NCBI GenBank assembly: GCA_024707225.1
Contig: JANQAE010000001.1
Location: 2,043,387-2,107,386 of the forward strand
DNA: 64,000 nt
From: Dokdonella sp.
GTDB taxonomy: Bacteria > Pseudomonadota > Gammaproteobacteria > Xanthomonadales > Rhodanobacteraceae
Direction of reading: 5' to 3'
Below, one piece after another: positions 48,167 to 57,247 of the stretch (position 1 is its first letter; every line of letters begins with the position of its first letter). Both the position numbers and the translations under genes were made by a program. A model generated the notes under the pieces. That model was not told the origin of the DNA. It saw nothing but the letters and a program-made list of their open reading frames with translations, and did not search any database.

Positions 48167-48835
48167 TCAGGCCGTGCCCGGTACGTCGGGCTGGTTCTCC
48201 GGGCGTGCCGCGTCGAACGCCGGCAGTGCCAGGCAGGCCTGTTCGATCCGCGCGATCGTCGGATACGGCGTCAGATCGACGCGGAAGCGGTGCGCATTGT
48301 AGACCTGAGGGATCAGGCAGGCGTCGGCCAGACCCGGCTGGTCGCCTTCGCAGTAGCGGCCGGTCGACGGGTGCTCGGCGAGCATTTCCTCGAATGCGCG
48401 CAGGCCTTCGCGTATCCAGTGCTGCGTCCAGCGCTGGCGCTGCTCGGCATCGACCGCGAGTTCGCGCTCCAGATACTGCATGACGCGCAGATTGTTCAGC
48501 GGATGCACGTCGCAGCCGATCAGCTGCGCCAGCGCGCGCACACGCGCGCGGTCGCGGATCATCGCCGGCAGCAGCTTGATCGCCCCGTCGTAGGCCTCGT
48601 CGAGATATTCGATGATCGCCATCGACTGACGCACGACGCGGCGGCCGTCGATCAGGACCGGCACCAGCTCCTGCGGATTGAGCTCGTGATAGCCCGGGTC
48701 GTGCTGTTCGCCGCCGTTGTTGACCAGATGCACCGGCACCTGGTCGTACGGCAGCATCTTGAGATTCAGCGCGATGCGCACGCGATAGGCCGCGCTCGAT
48801 CGCCAGTAGCTGTAGAGGGTCAAACGCTCGCTCAT
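48167..48835 (-). CDS. maiA: Maleylacetoacetate isomerase (zeta-class GST)
   Basis: Isomerises maleylacetoacetate to fumarylacetoacetate in tyrosine breakdown, using glutathione. The 222-residue protein has the zeta signature SSAAYRVRIALNLK near residue 13, then ELNPQELVPVLIDG and QSMAIIEYLDE of the thioredoxin fold, and an all-helical C-terminal domain. It is last in the hpd-hmgA-fahA-maiA run, 179 nt after fahA. Confidence 0.93.
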   Translation of the reverse strand: MSERLTLYSYWRSSAAYRVRIALNLKMLPYDQVPVHLVNNGGEQHDPGYHELNPQELVPVLIDGRRVVRQSMAIIEYLDEAYDGAIKLLPAMIRDRARVRALAQLIGCDVHPLNNLRVMQYLERELAVDAEQRQRWTQHWIREGLRAFEEMLAEHPSTGRYCEGDQPGLADACLIPQVYNAHRFRVDLTPYPTIARIEQACLALPAFDAARPENQPDVPGTA

Positions 48836-49014
48836 GCCGGTGCCTCCCCGCGCCGTTCCTGAACGGTCGGCGCCGATTATCTCAGCGAATCGCCGGGATG
48901 TTGAGCGGGGGCGCCGCCCGCGCGCCGCGCAGCCTCGTGGCCGCCATTGCGCGGCCCTGACCCCGCCGCAATGGATCCGCGCGGCGCCTGCCGCGCTCCG
49001 CGTACCCTGCGGGA

Positions 49015-50010
49015 TCAGTCCTGTTGTGGCCGGTAGCGCTCGATGCGCTGCTCGATCGCACCGAAGAGGCTGGCGCCCTGTGCATCGGTCATCTCGATGC
49101 GGACCGTATCGCCGAACGCCAGGAACGGCGTCGCCGGCTTGCCGTCGCGCAGCGTCTCGACCGTGCGCTGCTCGGCCAGGCAGGACGCGCCCTTGGCGGT
49201 GTCCTCGTTGGCGATCGTGCCCGAACCGACCAGGGTACCGGCGGTCAGCGGGCGCGTCTTGGCCGCGTGTGCGATCAGCTCGGCAAAGCTGAACTGCATG
49301 TCGACACCGGCTTCGGCCTCGCCGAACCAGCGGCCGTTGATCCAGGTGCGCATCGGCAGGTGCAGCTTGCTGCCCTGCCAGGCGTCGCCGAGCTCGTCGG
49401 GCGTGACCAGCACCGGCGACAGTGCCGAGCGCGGCTTGCTCTGCAGGAAGCCGAAGCCCTTGGCCAGCTCCGGCGGGATCAGCCCGCGCAGCGAGACGTC
49501 GTTGACGAGGCCGACCAGCTGGATGTGGCGTGCCGCCTCGGCCGGCGTGACGCCCATCGGCACGTCGTCGGTCACGACCAGGACCTCGGCTTCCAGATCG
49601 ATGCCGTAGTCCTCGCTGGCGACCAGGACCGGATCGCGCGGTCCGAGGAAGCCGGCGCTGGTCGCCTGGTACATCAACGGATCGGTATAGAAGCTGGCCG
49701 GCACCTCGGCGCCACGCGCGCGCCGGACGCGCTCGACGTGCGGCAGGTAGGCGCTGCCGTCGACGAACTCGTAGGCACGCGGCAGCGGCGCGGCGAGCGC
49801 GTCGAGGTCGAGGTCGAACGCATCGGCGGCGCGGCCGTCCGAGAGCGCCTCGTACAGCGCGTTGAGCCGCGGCGCGACAGCTTCCCAGCCGTCGAGCGCG
49901 GCCTGCAGCGTAGCGGCGATGCCGGTCGCGCGCACGGCGCGGCTCAGAGCGCGGTCGACGACGATCAGCGTGCCGTCGCGGCCGCCTTCCTTGAGACTTG
50001 CAAGCTTCAT
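49015..50010 (-). CDS. fahA: Fumarylacetoacetate hydrolase family protein
   Basis: Splits fumarylacetoacetate into fumarate and acetoacetate, the last step of tyrosine degradation. The 331-residue protein is of the shorter bacterial type. It has AYEFVDGSAYLPH, the metal-site region ASEDYGIDLEAEVLVV, LVGLVNDVSLRGLIP and the C-terminal GTLVGSGTIANED loop. ATG at 50010 follows hmgA after 35 nt; the longer open frame upstream shadows hmgA. Position between hmgA and maiA supports the assignment. Confidence 0.93.
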   Translation of the reverse strand: MKLASLKEGGRDGTLIVVDRALSRAVRATGIAATLQAALDGWEAVAPRLNALYEALSDGRAADAFDLDLDALAAPLPRAYEFVDGSAYLPHVERVRRARGAEVPASFYTDPLMYQATSAGFLGPRDPVLVASEDYGIDLEAEVLVVTDDVPMGVTPAEAARHIQLVGLVNDVSLRGLIPPELAKGFGFLQSKPRSALSPVLVTPDELGDAWQGSKLHLPMRTWINGRWFGEAEAGVDMQFSFAELIAHAAKTRPLTAGTLVGSGTIANEDTAKGASCLAEQRTVETLRDGKPATPFLAFGDTVRIEMTDAQGASLFGAIEQRIERYRPQQD

Positions 50011-50045
50011 CTGGATCGCTTCCCCGTTGAGTGGTCGGCCGGCGC

Positions 50046-51353
50046 TCAGCGCCGGCTCGGGTCGAAATGCTTGGCCAGGCCCTGCCAGCACGCGTAGTAG
50101 TCGCGCTGCAGCTGCGGCGATTCGAGCGCCTGCCGGGTCGGGTGGATCACCGCACGGGTCTCGAACATGAAGGCCATGGTATCGACGATGTGGTCGGGCC
50201 TGCTCGTGTCGGCGGCAGAGGCCTTCTCGAAGCTGGTCGCATCGGGTCCGTGGCCGCTCATGCAGTTGTGCAGGCTGCTGCCACCGGGCACGAAACCGCC
50301 GGCCTTGGCGTCGTAGGCGCCGTGCACAAGGCCCATGAATTCGCTGGCGACGTTGCGATGGAACCACGGCGGACGGAACGTGTCCTCGGCGCACAGCCAG
50401 CGTGGCGGAAAGATCACGAAATCCAGATTCGCGGTGCCCGCCGTGTCGCTCGGCGAGGTCAGCACCGTGAATATCGAGGGGTCGGGATGGTCGTAGCTGA
50501 TCGACCCGATCGTGTTGAAGCGGCGCAGGTCGTAGCGGTACGGCGCGTGATTGCCGTGCCAGGCGACCACGTCGAGCGGCGAATGGCCGATCGCGGCGCG
50601 CCACAAATTGCCCTGGAACTTGGCGATCAGCTCGAAGTCGCCCTCCACGTCCTCGTAGGCCGCATGCGGCGTCTCGAAGTCGCGCGGATTGGCCAGGCCG
50701 TTGGAGCCGATCGGCCCCAGATCGGGCAGGCGCAGCGCCGCGCCGAAATTCTCGGCGACGTAGCCGCGCGCCTCGCCGTCCGGCAGGTCGACGCGGAAGC
50801 GGATGCCGCGCGGAATCACCGCGATCTGCTGCGGCTCGACCTCGACGACGCCGAGTTCGGTCGCGATGCGGAGCCGTCCGCGCTCGGGCACGATCAGCAG
50901 CTCGCCGTCGGCGCTGTAGAAATAGCGGCCCTGCATCGGGCGGTTGGCCGCATAGAGATAGATGCCGATGCCGGTCTGCGAGGCGGCGCCGCCGTTGCCG
51001 GCGACCGTGACCAGCCCGTCGACGAAGTCGGTCGGTGCGGTCGGCAGCGGCAGCGGATCCCAGCGCAGCTGGTTCGGCGTCGCCGGTGCCTCGTCGAAGC
51101 GGTTGTGGAAACGCGGATGCGCCAGCGCCTCGAACGGGCGGTGCATCGACGCGGGCCGGATCCGGTACAGCCAGCTGCGCCGGTTGGCGTGGCGCGGCGC
51201 GGTGAACGCGGTACCGGAGATCTGTTCGGCATACAGCCCGTAGGCGGCGCGCTGCGGAGAATTGCGCCCCTCGGGCAATGCACCCGGCAGGGCTTCGCTC
51301 GCGAACTCGTTGCCGAAGCCGGTCTGGTAGCCGCTGGATCGAGAAGAAGACAT
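50046..51353 (-). CDS. hmgA: Homogentisate 1,2-dioxygenase
   Basis: Iron(II) dioxygenase opening the homogentisate ring to maleylacetoacetate. The 435-residue protein begins [20 protein letters not shown], a hallmark start. It contains the iron ligands in [15 protein letters not shown] (His and Glu) and the His of [15 protein letters not shown]. It lies 99 nt after hpd on the same strand. ATG at 51353 was chosen because the extra N-terminal residues upstream are not conserved. Confidence 0.96.
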   Translation of the reverse strand: MSSSRSSGYQTGFGNEFASEALPGALPEGRNSPQRAAYGLYAEQISGTAFTAPRHANRRSWLYRIRPASMHRPFEALAHPRFHNRFDEAPATPNQLRWDPLPLPTAPTDFVDGLVTVAGNGGAASQTGIGIYLYAANRPMQGRYFYSADGELLIVPERGRLRIATELGVVEVEPQQIAVIPRGIRFRVDLPDGEARGYVAENFGAALRLPDLGPIGSNGLANPRDFETPHAAYEDVEGDFELIAKFQGNLWRAAIGHSPLDVVAWHGNHAPYRYDLRRFNTIGSISYDHPDPSIFTVLTSPSDTAGTANLDFVIFPPRWLCAEDTFRPPWFHRNVASEFMGLVHGAYDAKAGGFVPGGSSLHNCMSGHGPDATSFEKASAADTSRPDHIVDTMAFMFETRAVIHPTRQALESPQLQRDYYACWQGLAKHFDPSRR

Positions 51354-51452
51354 GCCGACACCTCGGAGCGCCGCGACCGCGGCGCACTGCCGTTGAACGG
51401 CGGGCCGCACGTCAGCGCCGGCCCGCCTCCTGGATCGTCCGCCGTGGAGCGG

Positions 51453-52556
51453 TCAGAGCACGCCGCGGCGCATCTGGTCGCGCTCGATGCTCTCGAACAG
51501 CGCCTGGAAGTTGCCGTTGCCGAAACCTTCGTTGCCCTTGCGCTGGATGATCTCGAAGAAGATCGGACCGATGCAGTTCTGCGTGAAGATCTGCAGCAGC
51601 AGCTTCTTCTTGGTCTCCGGGTCGGCGTCGATCAGCAGCTTGTTGCGCTGCATGCGCGTCAGATCCTCGCCGTGGCCGGGGATGCGCTGATCGACGACCT
51701 CGTAGTAGGTCTCCGGCGTGTCGAGGAAGGCCACGCCGCGCGCGCGCATCGCCTCGACCGTGCCGTAGATGTCGTCGGTGAAGCAGGCGATGTGCTGGAT
51801 GCCCTCGCCCTTGTACTCGTCCAGATACTCGTTGATCTGCGACTTGGCGTCGGAGGACTCGTTGAGCGGGATGCGGACCATGCCGTCCGGCGCGGTCATC
51901 GCCTTGGACACCAGGCCGGTCTTGGCGCCCTTGATGTCGAAGTAGCGGATCTCGCGGAAGTTGAACAGCCGCTCGTAGTAGTCCGCCCAGCGCTCCATGT
52001 TGCCGAAGTAGAGGTTGTGGGTCAGATGGTCGATGAAGGTCAGACCGAAACCCTTCGGATGGCGGTCCACGCCCGGCAGCCATTCGAAGTCGGCGTCGTA
52101 GACCGAGCCGCCGGCGCCGTAGCGGTCGACCAGATACAGCATGCAGTCGCCGATGCCCTTGATGACCGGCACGTCGACGGCGCCGGTATCGGCCTTGTGC
52201 GTGAGCTTTTCGGCACCGTTGGCGAGCGTGGCGGCGAGCACCTCGTCGGCCGGCTTGCGGAAGCGGATCGCGAAGCCGCAGGCGCTCGGACCGTGCTGGG
52301 CCGCGAAGTCGGCCGCGAACGAATCGGGCTCCTCGTTGACGAGGAAGTTGCAGTCGCCCTGGCGGTACAGCGTCACCTTGCGGCTACGGTGACGGGCGAC
52401 CGCGGTGAAGCCGAGATTGCCGAACAGCTCGTGCAGCAGCTTCGGATCGGGCGCGGCGAATTCGACGAACTCGAAGCCGTCCACGCCCATCGGGTTCTCG
52501 AACGTGGTGACCTCGATGCCGGTATTGGGTACGGTCGGATGGGGCTGGGCGTTCAT
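51453..52556 (-). CDS. hpd: 4-hydroxyphenylpyruvate dioxygenase
   Basis: Converts 4-hydroxyphenylpyruvate to homogentisate. The 367-residue protein has two vicinal-oxygen-chelate halves, with the iron ligands visible in the second: His in FIDHLTHN, His in GIQHIACF and Glu in GPIFFEIIQRKG. The first gene of the tyrosine operon, preceded by a near-consensus promoter with a palindrome in its spacer and divergent from a MarR regulator. Confidence 0.96.
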   Translation of the reverse strand: MNAQPHPTVPNTGIEVTTFENPMGVDGFEFVEFAAPDPKLLHELFGNLGFTAVARHRSRKVTLYRQGDCNFLVNEEPDSFAADFAAQHGPSACGFAIRFRKPADEVLAATLANGAEKLTHKADTGAVDVPVIKGIGDCMLYLVDRYGAGGSVYDADFEWLPGVDRHPKGFGLTFIDHLTHNLYFGNMERWADYYERLFNFREIRYFDIKGAKTGLVSKAMTAPDGMVRIPLNESSDAKSQINEYLDEYKGEGIQHIACFTDDIYGTVEAMRARGVAFLDTPETYYEVVDQRIPGHGEDLTRMQRNKLLIDADPETKKKLLLQIFTQNCIGPIFFEIIQRKGNEGFGNGNFQALFESIERDQMRRGVL

Positions 52557-52604
52557 GGCGGCTCCGTGGGGAACGACGCGCCGTGCGGGCGGCGCAATCC
52601 GCGT

Positions 52605-52633
52605 GTTATAGTTTCATATGAAACCAATTGCAA
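52605..52633 (-). promoter_or_regulatory. Sigma-70-type promoter of the hpd operon
   Basis: Read on the minus strand: TTGCAA (52633-52628), a 17-nt spacer, then TATAAC (52610-52605), about 50 nt upstream of hpd. The 14-bp palindrome lies inside the spacer, so a bound regulator would block polymerase. Confidence 0.6.
52611..52624. promoter_or_regulatory. Palindromic operator, probable MarR-family site
   Basis: GTTTCATATGAAAC is a perfect 14-bp palindrome in the hpd-marR divergent region. It lies between the -35 and -10 of hpd and overlaps a TATAGT (52607-52612) that could be the -10 of the marR gene, so one dimer could repress both directions. Confidence 0.75.
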
Positions 52634-52646
52634 GAGGCAGTGCAGC

Positions 52647-53102
52647 ATGCCCGGACGCGTCCTGTTGGAGCTGGAGGCCTTCCTCCCGTACCGGCTTTCG
52701 GTGCTGTCGAACACCGTCAGCCAGGCGATCGCCCGCATCTACGAGACGCGCTTCGACCTGTCGGTGACGGAATGGCGCGCGATGGCCGTGCTCGGCCGCT
52801 ACAGCGGCATTTCGGCGCGCGAGGTCGCGCTGCGCACGGCGATGGACAAGGTCGCAGTCAGCCGCGCGGTCGCGCGCCTGCTCGCCAAGGGCCTGATCGA
52901 ACGCGATACCGCCGAGCACGACCGCCGCCAGTCGGTGCTGCAGCTGTCGGAGGCCGGCTGGACGATCTACGACCAGGTCGCGCCGCTCGCGCTCGAACAC
53001 GAGCGGCGCCTGCTCGATCACCTCGATGCCGAGGAGAAGCAGTGGCTGGCGCGCATCCTCGAGAAACTCTGGCAGGTCGAGCGCAGCGCGCTGGAATCCT
53101 GA
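52647..53102 (+). CDS. MarR-family transcriptional regulator
   Basis: A 151-residue winged-helix regulator with the MarR core: ISAREVALRTAMDKVAVSRAV recognition region near residues 55-75 and the wing KGLIERDTAEHDRRQ. It is divergent from hpd-hmgA-fahA-maiA with a palindromic operator between, so it likely controls tyrosine catabolism in response to homogentisate or a related acid (inference). ATG at 52647; a purine-rich AAGAGGC precedes it. Confidence 0.88.
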   Translation: MPGRVLLELEAFLPYRLSVLSNTVSQAIARIYETRFDLSVTEWRAMAVLGRYSGISAREVALRTAMDKVAVSRAVARLLAKGLIERDTAEHDRRQSVLQLSEAGWTIYDQVAPLALEHERRLLDHLDAEEKQWLARILEKLWQVERSALES

Positions 53103-53150
53103 CGCCGACATCGCCGCGGGCGCGACGCCGGTCCGGATCGGGCATGGCAT

Positions 53151-53179
53151 CGTCCGCGCCGGCATCGCCGGCGCGGACG
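53151..53179. terminator. Perfect GC hairpin between convergent marR and peptide transporter
   Basis: CGTCCGCGCCGGC pairs perfectly with GCCGGCGCGGACG over 13 bp around a 3-nt loop. It has no T-run on either side, so it may be a bidirectional stop or mRNA 3'-end protecting stem for both convergent genes. Confidence 0.5.
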
Positions 53180-53188
53180 AGCGGAGAC

Positions 53189-54694
53189 TTACTTGACGCC
53201 GTGCATCAGGCGCTGGATCAGCGGTGCGATCAGGAACAGCAGCACACCGGGGATCACCAGGGCCCAGAAGCCGAACGTGTAGCCGCTGAGCGCCGACTCG
53301 ACGTTCATGCCGCCCTCGCCGCTGACGTGGCTGGCGAAGATGCCCGACAGGTTGTTGCCGATCGCGGTCGACAGGAACCAGCCGCCCATGCCGAAGCCGA
53401 CCAGACGCACCGGCGCCAGCTTGGTCACCATCGACAGGCCGATCGGCGACAGGCACAGCTCGCCGACCGACTGGATCACGTAGACCATGAACAGCGTCCA
53501 GAACGGGATCTTCAGCGACTGCGGATCGACCAGACTCGACAGCGCGAATATCAGCAGCAGGAATGCCAGCGCGTTGAAGATCAGGCCGAGGCCGAACTTG
53601 CGCGGAATCGACGGGTTGTGGCGGCCCATCTTGACCCACAGCCACGCCAGCACCGGCGCCAGCGTGATGATCGCCAGCGAGTTGACCGACTGGAACCAGC
53701 CGACCGGGAAGATCCAGCCGCCGAAGTCGCGATTGACGATGTTCTGCGCGAGGAAGTTGAACGAGCTGCCGGCCTGCTCGAAGAAGCACCAGAACAGCAC
53801 GTTGAAGACGAAGATGATCAGCATCGCGACGGCCATGTCGCGCCGGATCGCGCCGTCCTTGAAGCCCTCCTTGAGGATCAGCACGCACAGTCCGACGAAC
53901 AAGGCGGTCAGGATCCACTGCAGCGCGCCGGCGCCGATCGACAGCAGGAAGTAGAACACCGGGATCGCGACCAGCGCGCAGATCGCCGTCGCCAGCACGC
54001 GGCCGCTGCCCTCGGCGCCTTCCGGCGGCCGGCCGATGCCGAGCAGCTGCCGGCGGCCGAACCAGAACCAGACCAGGCTGATCAGCATGCCGATGCCCGA
54101 GACCAGGAACACGACCTTGTAGGCCGGCATCTGCGGCGTGCCGCCCATGATGCGCTCGGCGAGGATGCCGGTCAGCCACGGCGCGAGCATCGCGCCGAGG
54201 TTGATGCCCATGTAGAACAGCGTGAAGCCCGAGTCGCGACGCTCGTCACCGGTCGCGTAGAGCTTGCCGACCATCGTGGAGATGTTCGGCTTGAACAGGC
54301 CGTTGCCGACGATCACGGTCGCCAGACCGAGTTTGAACAGGGCCTCGTTCGGCATCATGATCAGGAACAGGCCGGCCGCCATGATGACCGCGCCGAGCAG
54401 GATCGAACGCTGATAGCCGATCACGCGATCGGCGACGTAGCCGCCGAACAGCGCCGCCGCATAGACCAGTGCCAGGTAGGCGCCGTAGAGCCGGCTGGCC
54501 GGCGCCTCGCCGGCCGCATCGCCCGCATAGAACTGCGCGACGATGTACAGGGCCAGCGCCCAGCGCATGCCGTAGAACGCGAAGCGTTCCCAGAACTCGG
54601 TCATGAACAGCATCCACAACGGACGCGGATGACCCATCGTCTGCGGGAACTGGGGAAGCGCGTCGCCCGCGGGCGACGTGGCGGTACCGCTCAT
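53189..54694 (-). CDS. POT-family proton-dependent di/tripeptide transporter
   Basis: A 501-residue inner-membrane symporter with about 12-14 helices. The ExxER-type signature ERFAFYGMR lies in helix 1, FYMGINLGAMLAPWL (PTR2 signature) near residue 160 and FFEQAGSSFNF in the second half. It imports short peptides, supplying the amino acids degraded by neighbouring genes. Good AGGAG site 8 nt before the ATG. Same strand as kynA, 137 nt downstream of it. Confidence 0.93.
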   Translation of the reverse strand: MSGTATSPAGDALPQFPQTMGHPRPLWMLFMTEFWERFAFYGMRWALALYIVAQFYAGDAAGEAPASRLYGAYLALVYAAALFGGYVADRVIGYQRSILLGAVIMAAGLFLIMMPNEALFKLGLATVIVGNGLFKPNISTMVGKLYATGDERRDSGFTLFYMGINLGAMLAPWLTGILAERIMGGTPQMPAYKVVFLVSGIGMLISLVWFWFGRRQLLGIGRPPEGAEGSGRVLATAICALVAIPVFYFLLSIGAGALQWILTALFVGLCVLILKEGFKDGAIRRDMAVAMLIIFVFNVLFWCFFEQAGSSFNFLAQNIVNRDFGGWIFPVGWFQSVNSLAIITLAPVLAWLWVKMGRHNPSIPRKFGLGLIFNALAFLLLIFALSSLVDPQSLKIPFWTLFMVYVIQSVGELCLSPIGLSMVTKLAPVRLVGFGMGGWFLSTAIGNNLSGIFASHVSGEGGMNVESALSGYTFGFWALVIPGVLLFLIAPLIQRLMHGVK

Positions 54695-54771
54695 AGGCGG
54701 ATTCTCCTGCTGGAAAGGATGGATGAAAGCGAAGCGCGCGGGCGGACGACCAGCCCCTGCCGCGGCCGACA

Positions 54772-54800
54772 GGTTTAACCGCAGATGAATGCGACGTCAA
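54772..54800 (-). promoter_or_regulatory. Candidate promoter of the peptide transporter
   Basis: Minus strand TTGACG (54800-54795), 17-nt spacer, TAAACC (54777-54772), about 75 nt upstream of the ATG. The -35 matches five of six bases, the -10 only three. Confidence 0.4.
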
Positions 54801-54831
54801 ATCGCGCCGCGTCAATCGGCGTACCGCACAC

Positions 54832-55688
54832 TCAGCGCGTGCCGATCACGGTGCGCACCTCGAACAGCTCGGGAAAGAACGTGAGGTCCAGCGCCTTGCG
54901 CAGGAAACCGACGCCGGACGAACCGCCGGTGCGCGGCGGAAGCCGATGATCCGCTCGACGGTCTTCATGTGGCGGAAACGCCACAATTGGAAGCTCTCCT
55001 CGACGTCGACCAGCTTCTCGCAGAGGTTGTAGGCACGCCAGTGCGCATCGGCGTTCTCGTAGATGCGCCGGAACACCTCGACCAGCGCCGGGTGGCGCTG
55101 GTACGGCTGCGACCAGTCGCGCTCGACGCAGGCATGCGGCACCTCGTGGCCATGACGGGCCAGGTGACGCAGGAACTCGTCGTACAGGCTCGGCGCCTCG
55201 AGCACCTGGCGCAGCGCCTGCTGGCGCTCGGGGTCGTAGTCGAACACCGCCAGCATCTGCGCGTTCTTGTTGCCGAGCAGGAACTCGATCGTGCGGTACT
55301 GATGCGACTGGAAGCCCGACGCCGGACCGAGCACGTCGCGAAACTGCAGGTACTCCGACGGCGTCAGCGTCTCGAGCACGGCCCACTGCTCGAACAGCTG
55401 GCGCTGGATCTGCTTGACCCGGGCGAGGATTTTCAGGCACGAATCGATTTCGTCGCGGGAAAGATTGGCGACCGCGGCGCGCAGCTCGTGGATGACCAGT
55501 TTCATCCACAGCTCCGAGACGTGATGCTGCACGATGAACAGCATCTCGTCGTGATGCGGCGGATCGGACAGCGGCTGCTGCGCCGACAGCAGCGTGTCGA
55601 GCTGCAGATAGCCGCCGTAGGTCAGACGATCGGCCAGGTCGAGTTCGATGCCGGCTTCGAGGTCACGCTTGTTGTCGCTGGATGTCAT
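54832..55688 (-). CDS. kynA: Tryptophan 2,3-dioxygenase, one-base frameshift near the C-terminus
   Basis: Heme enzyme opening the indole ring of tryptophan to N-formylkynurenine. The protein starts [17 protein letters not shown] and has [14 protein letters not shown] (substrate-side His), [17 protein letters not shown] (Arg) and [14 protein letters not shown] with the heme-ligand His. The next residues should be [17 protein letters not shown]; these are present but in another frame, so one base is missing near 54931-54935. With it restored the gene ends at 54832 and gives about 285 residues, the normal length. No kynB or kynU is adjacent. Confidence 0.88.
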
Positions 55689-56130
55689 TGCCGATCCAAG
55701 GAAAAAAACGGCCCGCCCGGCAAGTGTCCCGAGCGCGGCGGGACGCGCAGTGTACTGGGCGCGCGACCGCGCTTTCGAGCAAAACCTGCGCGGGGCAACG
55801 GACACCGCCGCGATGCCGTCGGTGCCGGTGCGCAGCGGCAGCGCCGCGCCCGGCCACCGCCGTGATTGGACGGCCAAATCGCGGTGGCCCTGCGCCGGCG
55901 CGGCCGCGCCGCCTCGGCGGTGCGTGCTGCGCCGGTCCTTGCACCTGCGCCACAGGCTTGCTATCTAGCCGCCAACGCCGTCGACCCGGGCTCACTCCCG
56001 ACCGCAGCGTTGCGCACGCCGGCACTGGATCCGAGCTTCCGCGCAGCGTTTCGCGGCAGCCCGCGAGCTTTCCAGCCAGCCTCGAGATCGACGGGCCTCC
56101 ATCCGTTCGCCGAACCGACCTAGGGCCACC
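55689..56130. other. 442-nt divergent intergenic region between kynA and the 2-oxo-acid dehydrogenase operon
   Basis: No gene is supported; the open frames here are arginine-rich shadows. It must hold both promoters. A sequence TTGCAC followed 17 nt later by TATCTA (around 55938-55966) points toward the E1alpha gene but matches the consensus poorly. No clear operator palindrome was seen. Confidence 0.5.
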
Positions 56131-57207
56131 GTGAGCGTCGTCGCCACTTTCGAAATCGAATATCTCCAGTACCTCGACACCGAGGGCCGTCTGATCCGCG
56201 AGGATCTCCCCGCGTTCGCGCGCGACATCCGGCAACTGGTCGACATCTACAAGCTGATGACCTATCTGCGCGTGTTCGACGGCAAGGCCGTCGCGCTGCA
56301 GCGCACCGGCAAGCTCGGCACCTACGCCTCCTGCCTCGGCCACGAAGCGGCGCACGTCGCGATCGGCAGCGCGATGCAGGAGGACGACAGCCTCGCCGTC
56401 AGCTACCGCGAGTACGGCGCGCAGTTCTTCCGCGGCGTGCGCGCCCGCGACGTGCTGATGTACTGGGGCGGCGACGAGCGCGGCAGCGACTTCGCCGGTC
56501 CCGCACACGATTTCCCGTGGTGCGTGCCGATCGCGACGCAGTGCCTGCATGCGGCCGGCTCGGCGCTGGCGTTCAAGCTGCGCAAGGAGCCGCGCGTGGC
56601 GGTCTGCACGGTCGGCGACGGCGGCTCCTCCAAGGCCGACTTCAACAGCGCGATCAACGTCGCCGGCGCGATGCAGCTGCCGCTGGTGGCCGTGATCGTC
56701 AACAACCAGTGGGCGATCTCGGTGCCGCGCAGTGCACAGACCGGTGCCAAGACGCTGGCGCAGAAGGGCATCGCGGCCGGCCTGGACTGCATCCAGGTCG
56801 ACGGCAACGATCTGATCGCGATGCGCGCCGCGCTCGATCATGCGATCAAACGTGCCCGCCACGGTCACGGCGGCACGGTGATCGAGGCGGTCACCTACCG
56901 CCTGTCGGACCACACCACGGCCGACGATGCACGCCGCTACCGGCCCGATGCCGAGGTCAAGGAAGCCTGGGAGCGCGAACCGCTCAAGCGGATACGCGCA
57001 TACCTGTCCTCGCTGAACGCCTGGAGCGACGAGGAAGAAGCGGCGTGGAAGGCGCAGTGCGGCGACCTGGTCGACGCCGAGGTCAATGCCTATCTGGAGA
57101 CCAAGTCGCAGCCGGTCGAGGCGATGTTCGACTACACCTACGCCGAGCTGCCGCCCGACCTGGCCGCCCAGCGCGCCGAAGCGATCGCACGCGAGCACGG
57201 CGGCTGA
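56131..57207 (+). CDS. pdhA: 2-oxo-acid (pyruvate/branched-chain) dehydrogenase E1 component, alpha subunit
   Basis: Thiamine-diphosphate subunit that decarboxylates a 2-oxo acid and passes the acyl group to E2. The 358-residue protein starts with GTG. It has TGKLGTYASCLGHEAAHV, YREYGAQFFRGV and the ThDP motif GDGGSSKADFNSAIN ending in NNQWAISVPRS. The phosphorylation-loop-like YRLSDHTTADDARRYR is typical of the heterotetrameric E1 type, unlike the AceE type. Whether the substrate is pyruvate or branched-chain oxo acids cannot be decided; its amino-acid-catabolic neighbours favour the latter. Confidence 0.87.
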   Translation: MSVVATFEIEYLQYLDTEGRLIREDLPAFARDIRQLVDIYKLMTYLRVFDGKAVALQRTGKLGTYASCLGHEAAHVAIGSAMQEDDSLAVSYREYGAQFFRGVRARDVLMYWGGDERGSDFAGPAHDFPWCVPIATQCLHAAGSALAFKLRKEPRVAVCTVGDGGSSKADFNSAINVAGAMQLPLVAVIVNNQWAISVPRSAQTGAKTLAQKGIAAGLDCIQVDGNDLIAMRAALDHAIKRARHGHGGTVIEAVTYRLSDHTTADDARRYRPDAEVKEAWEREPLKRIRAYLSSLNAWSDEEEAAWKAQCGDLVDAEVNAYLETKSQPVEAMFDYTYAELPPDLAAQRAEAIAREHGG

Positions 57208-57247
57208 GGCCGCGGCTCGCCCGTCCACGCAATCCGACGACTTTCCA

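Noticed and set aside
55938-55966. TTGCAC-N17-TATCTA as promoter for the E1alpha gene
   Set aside because: Spacing is right but both hexamers match the consensus at only three positions, close to chance in 442 nt.
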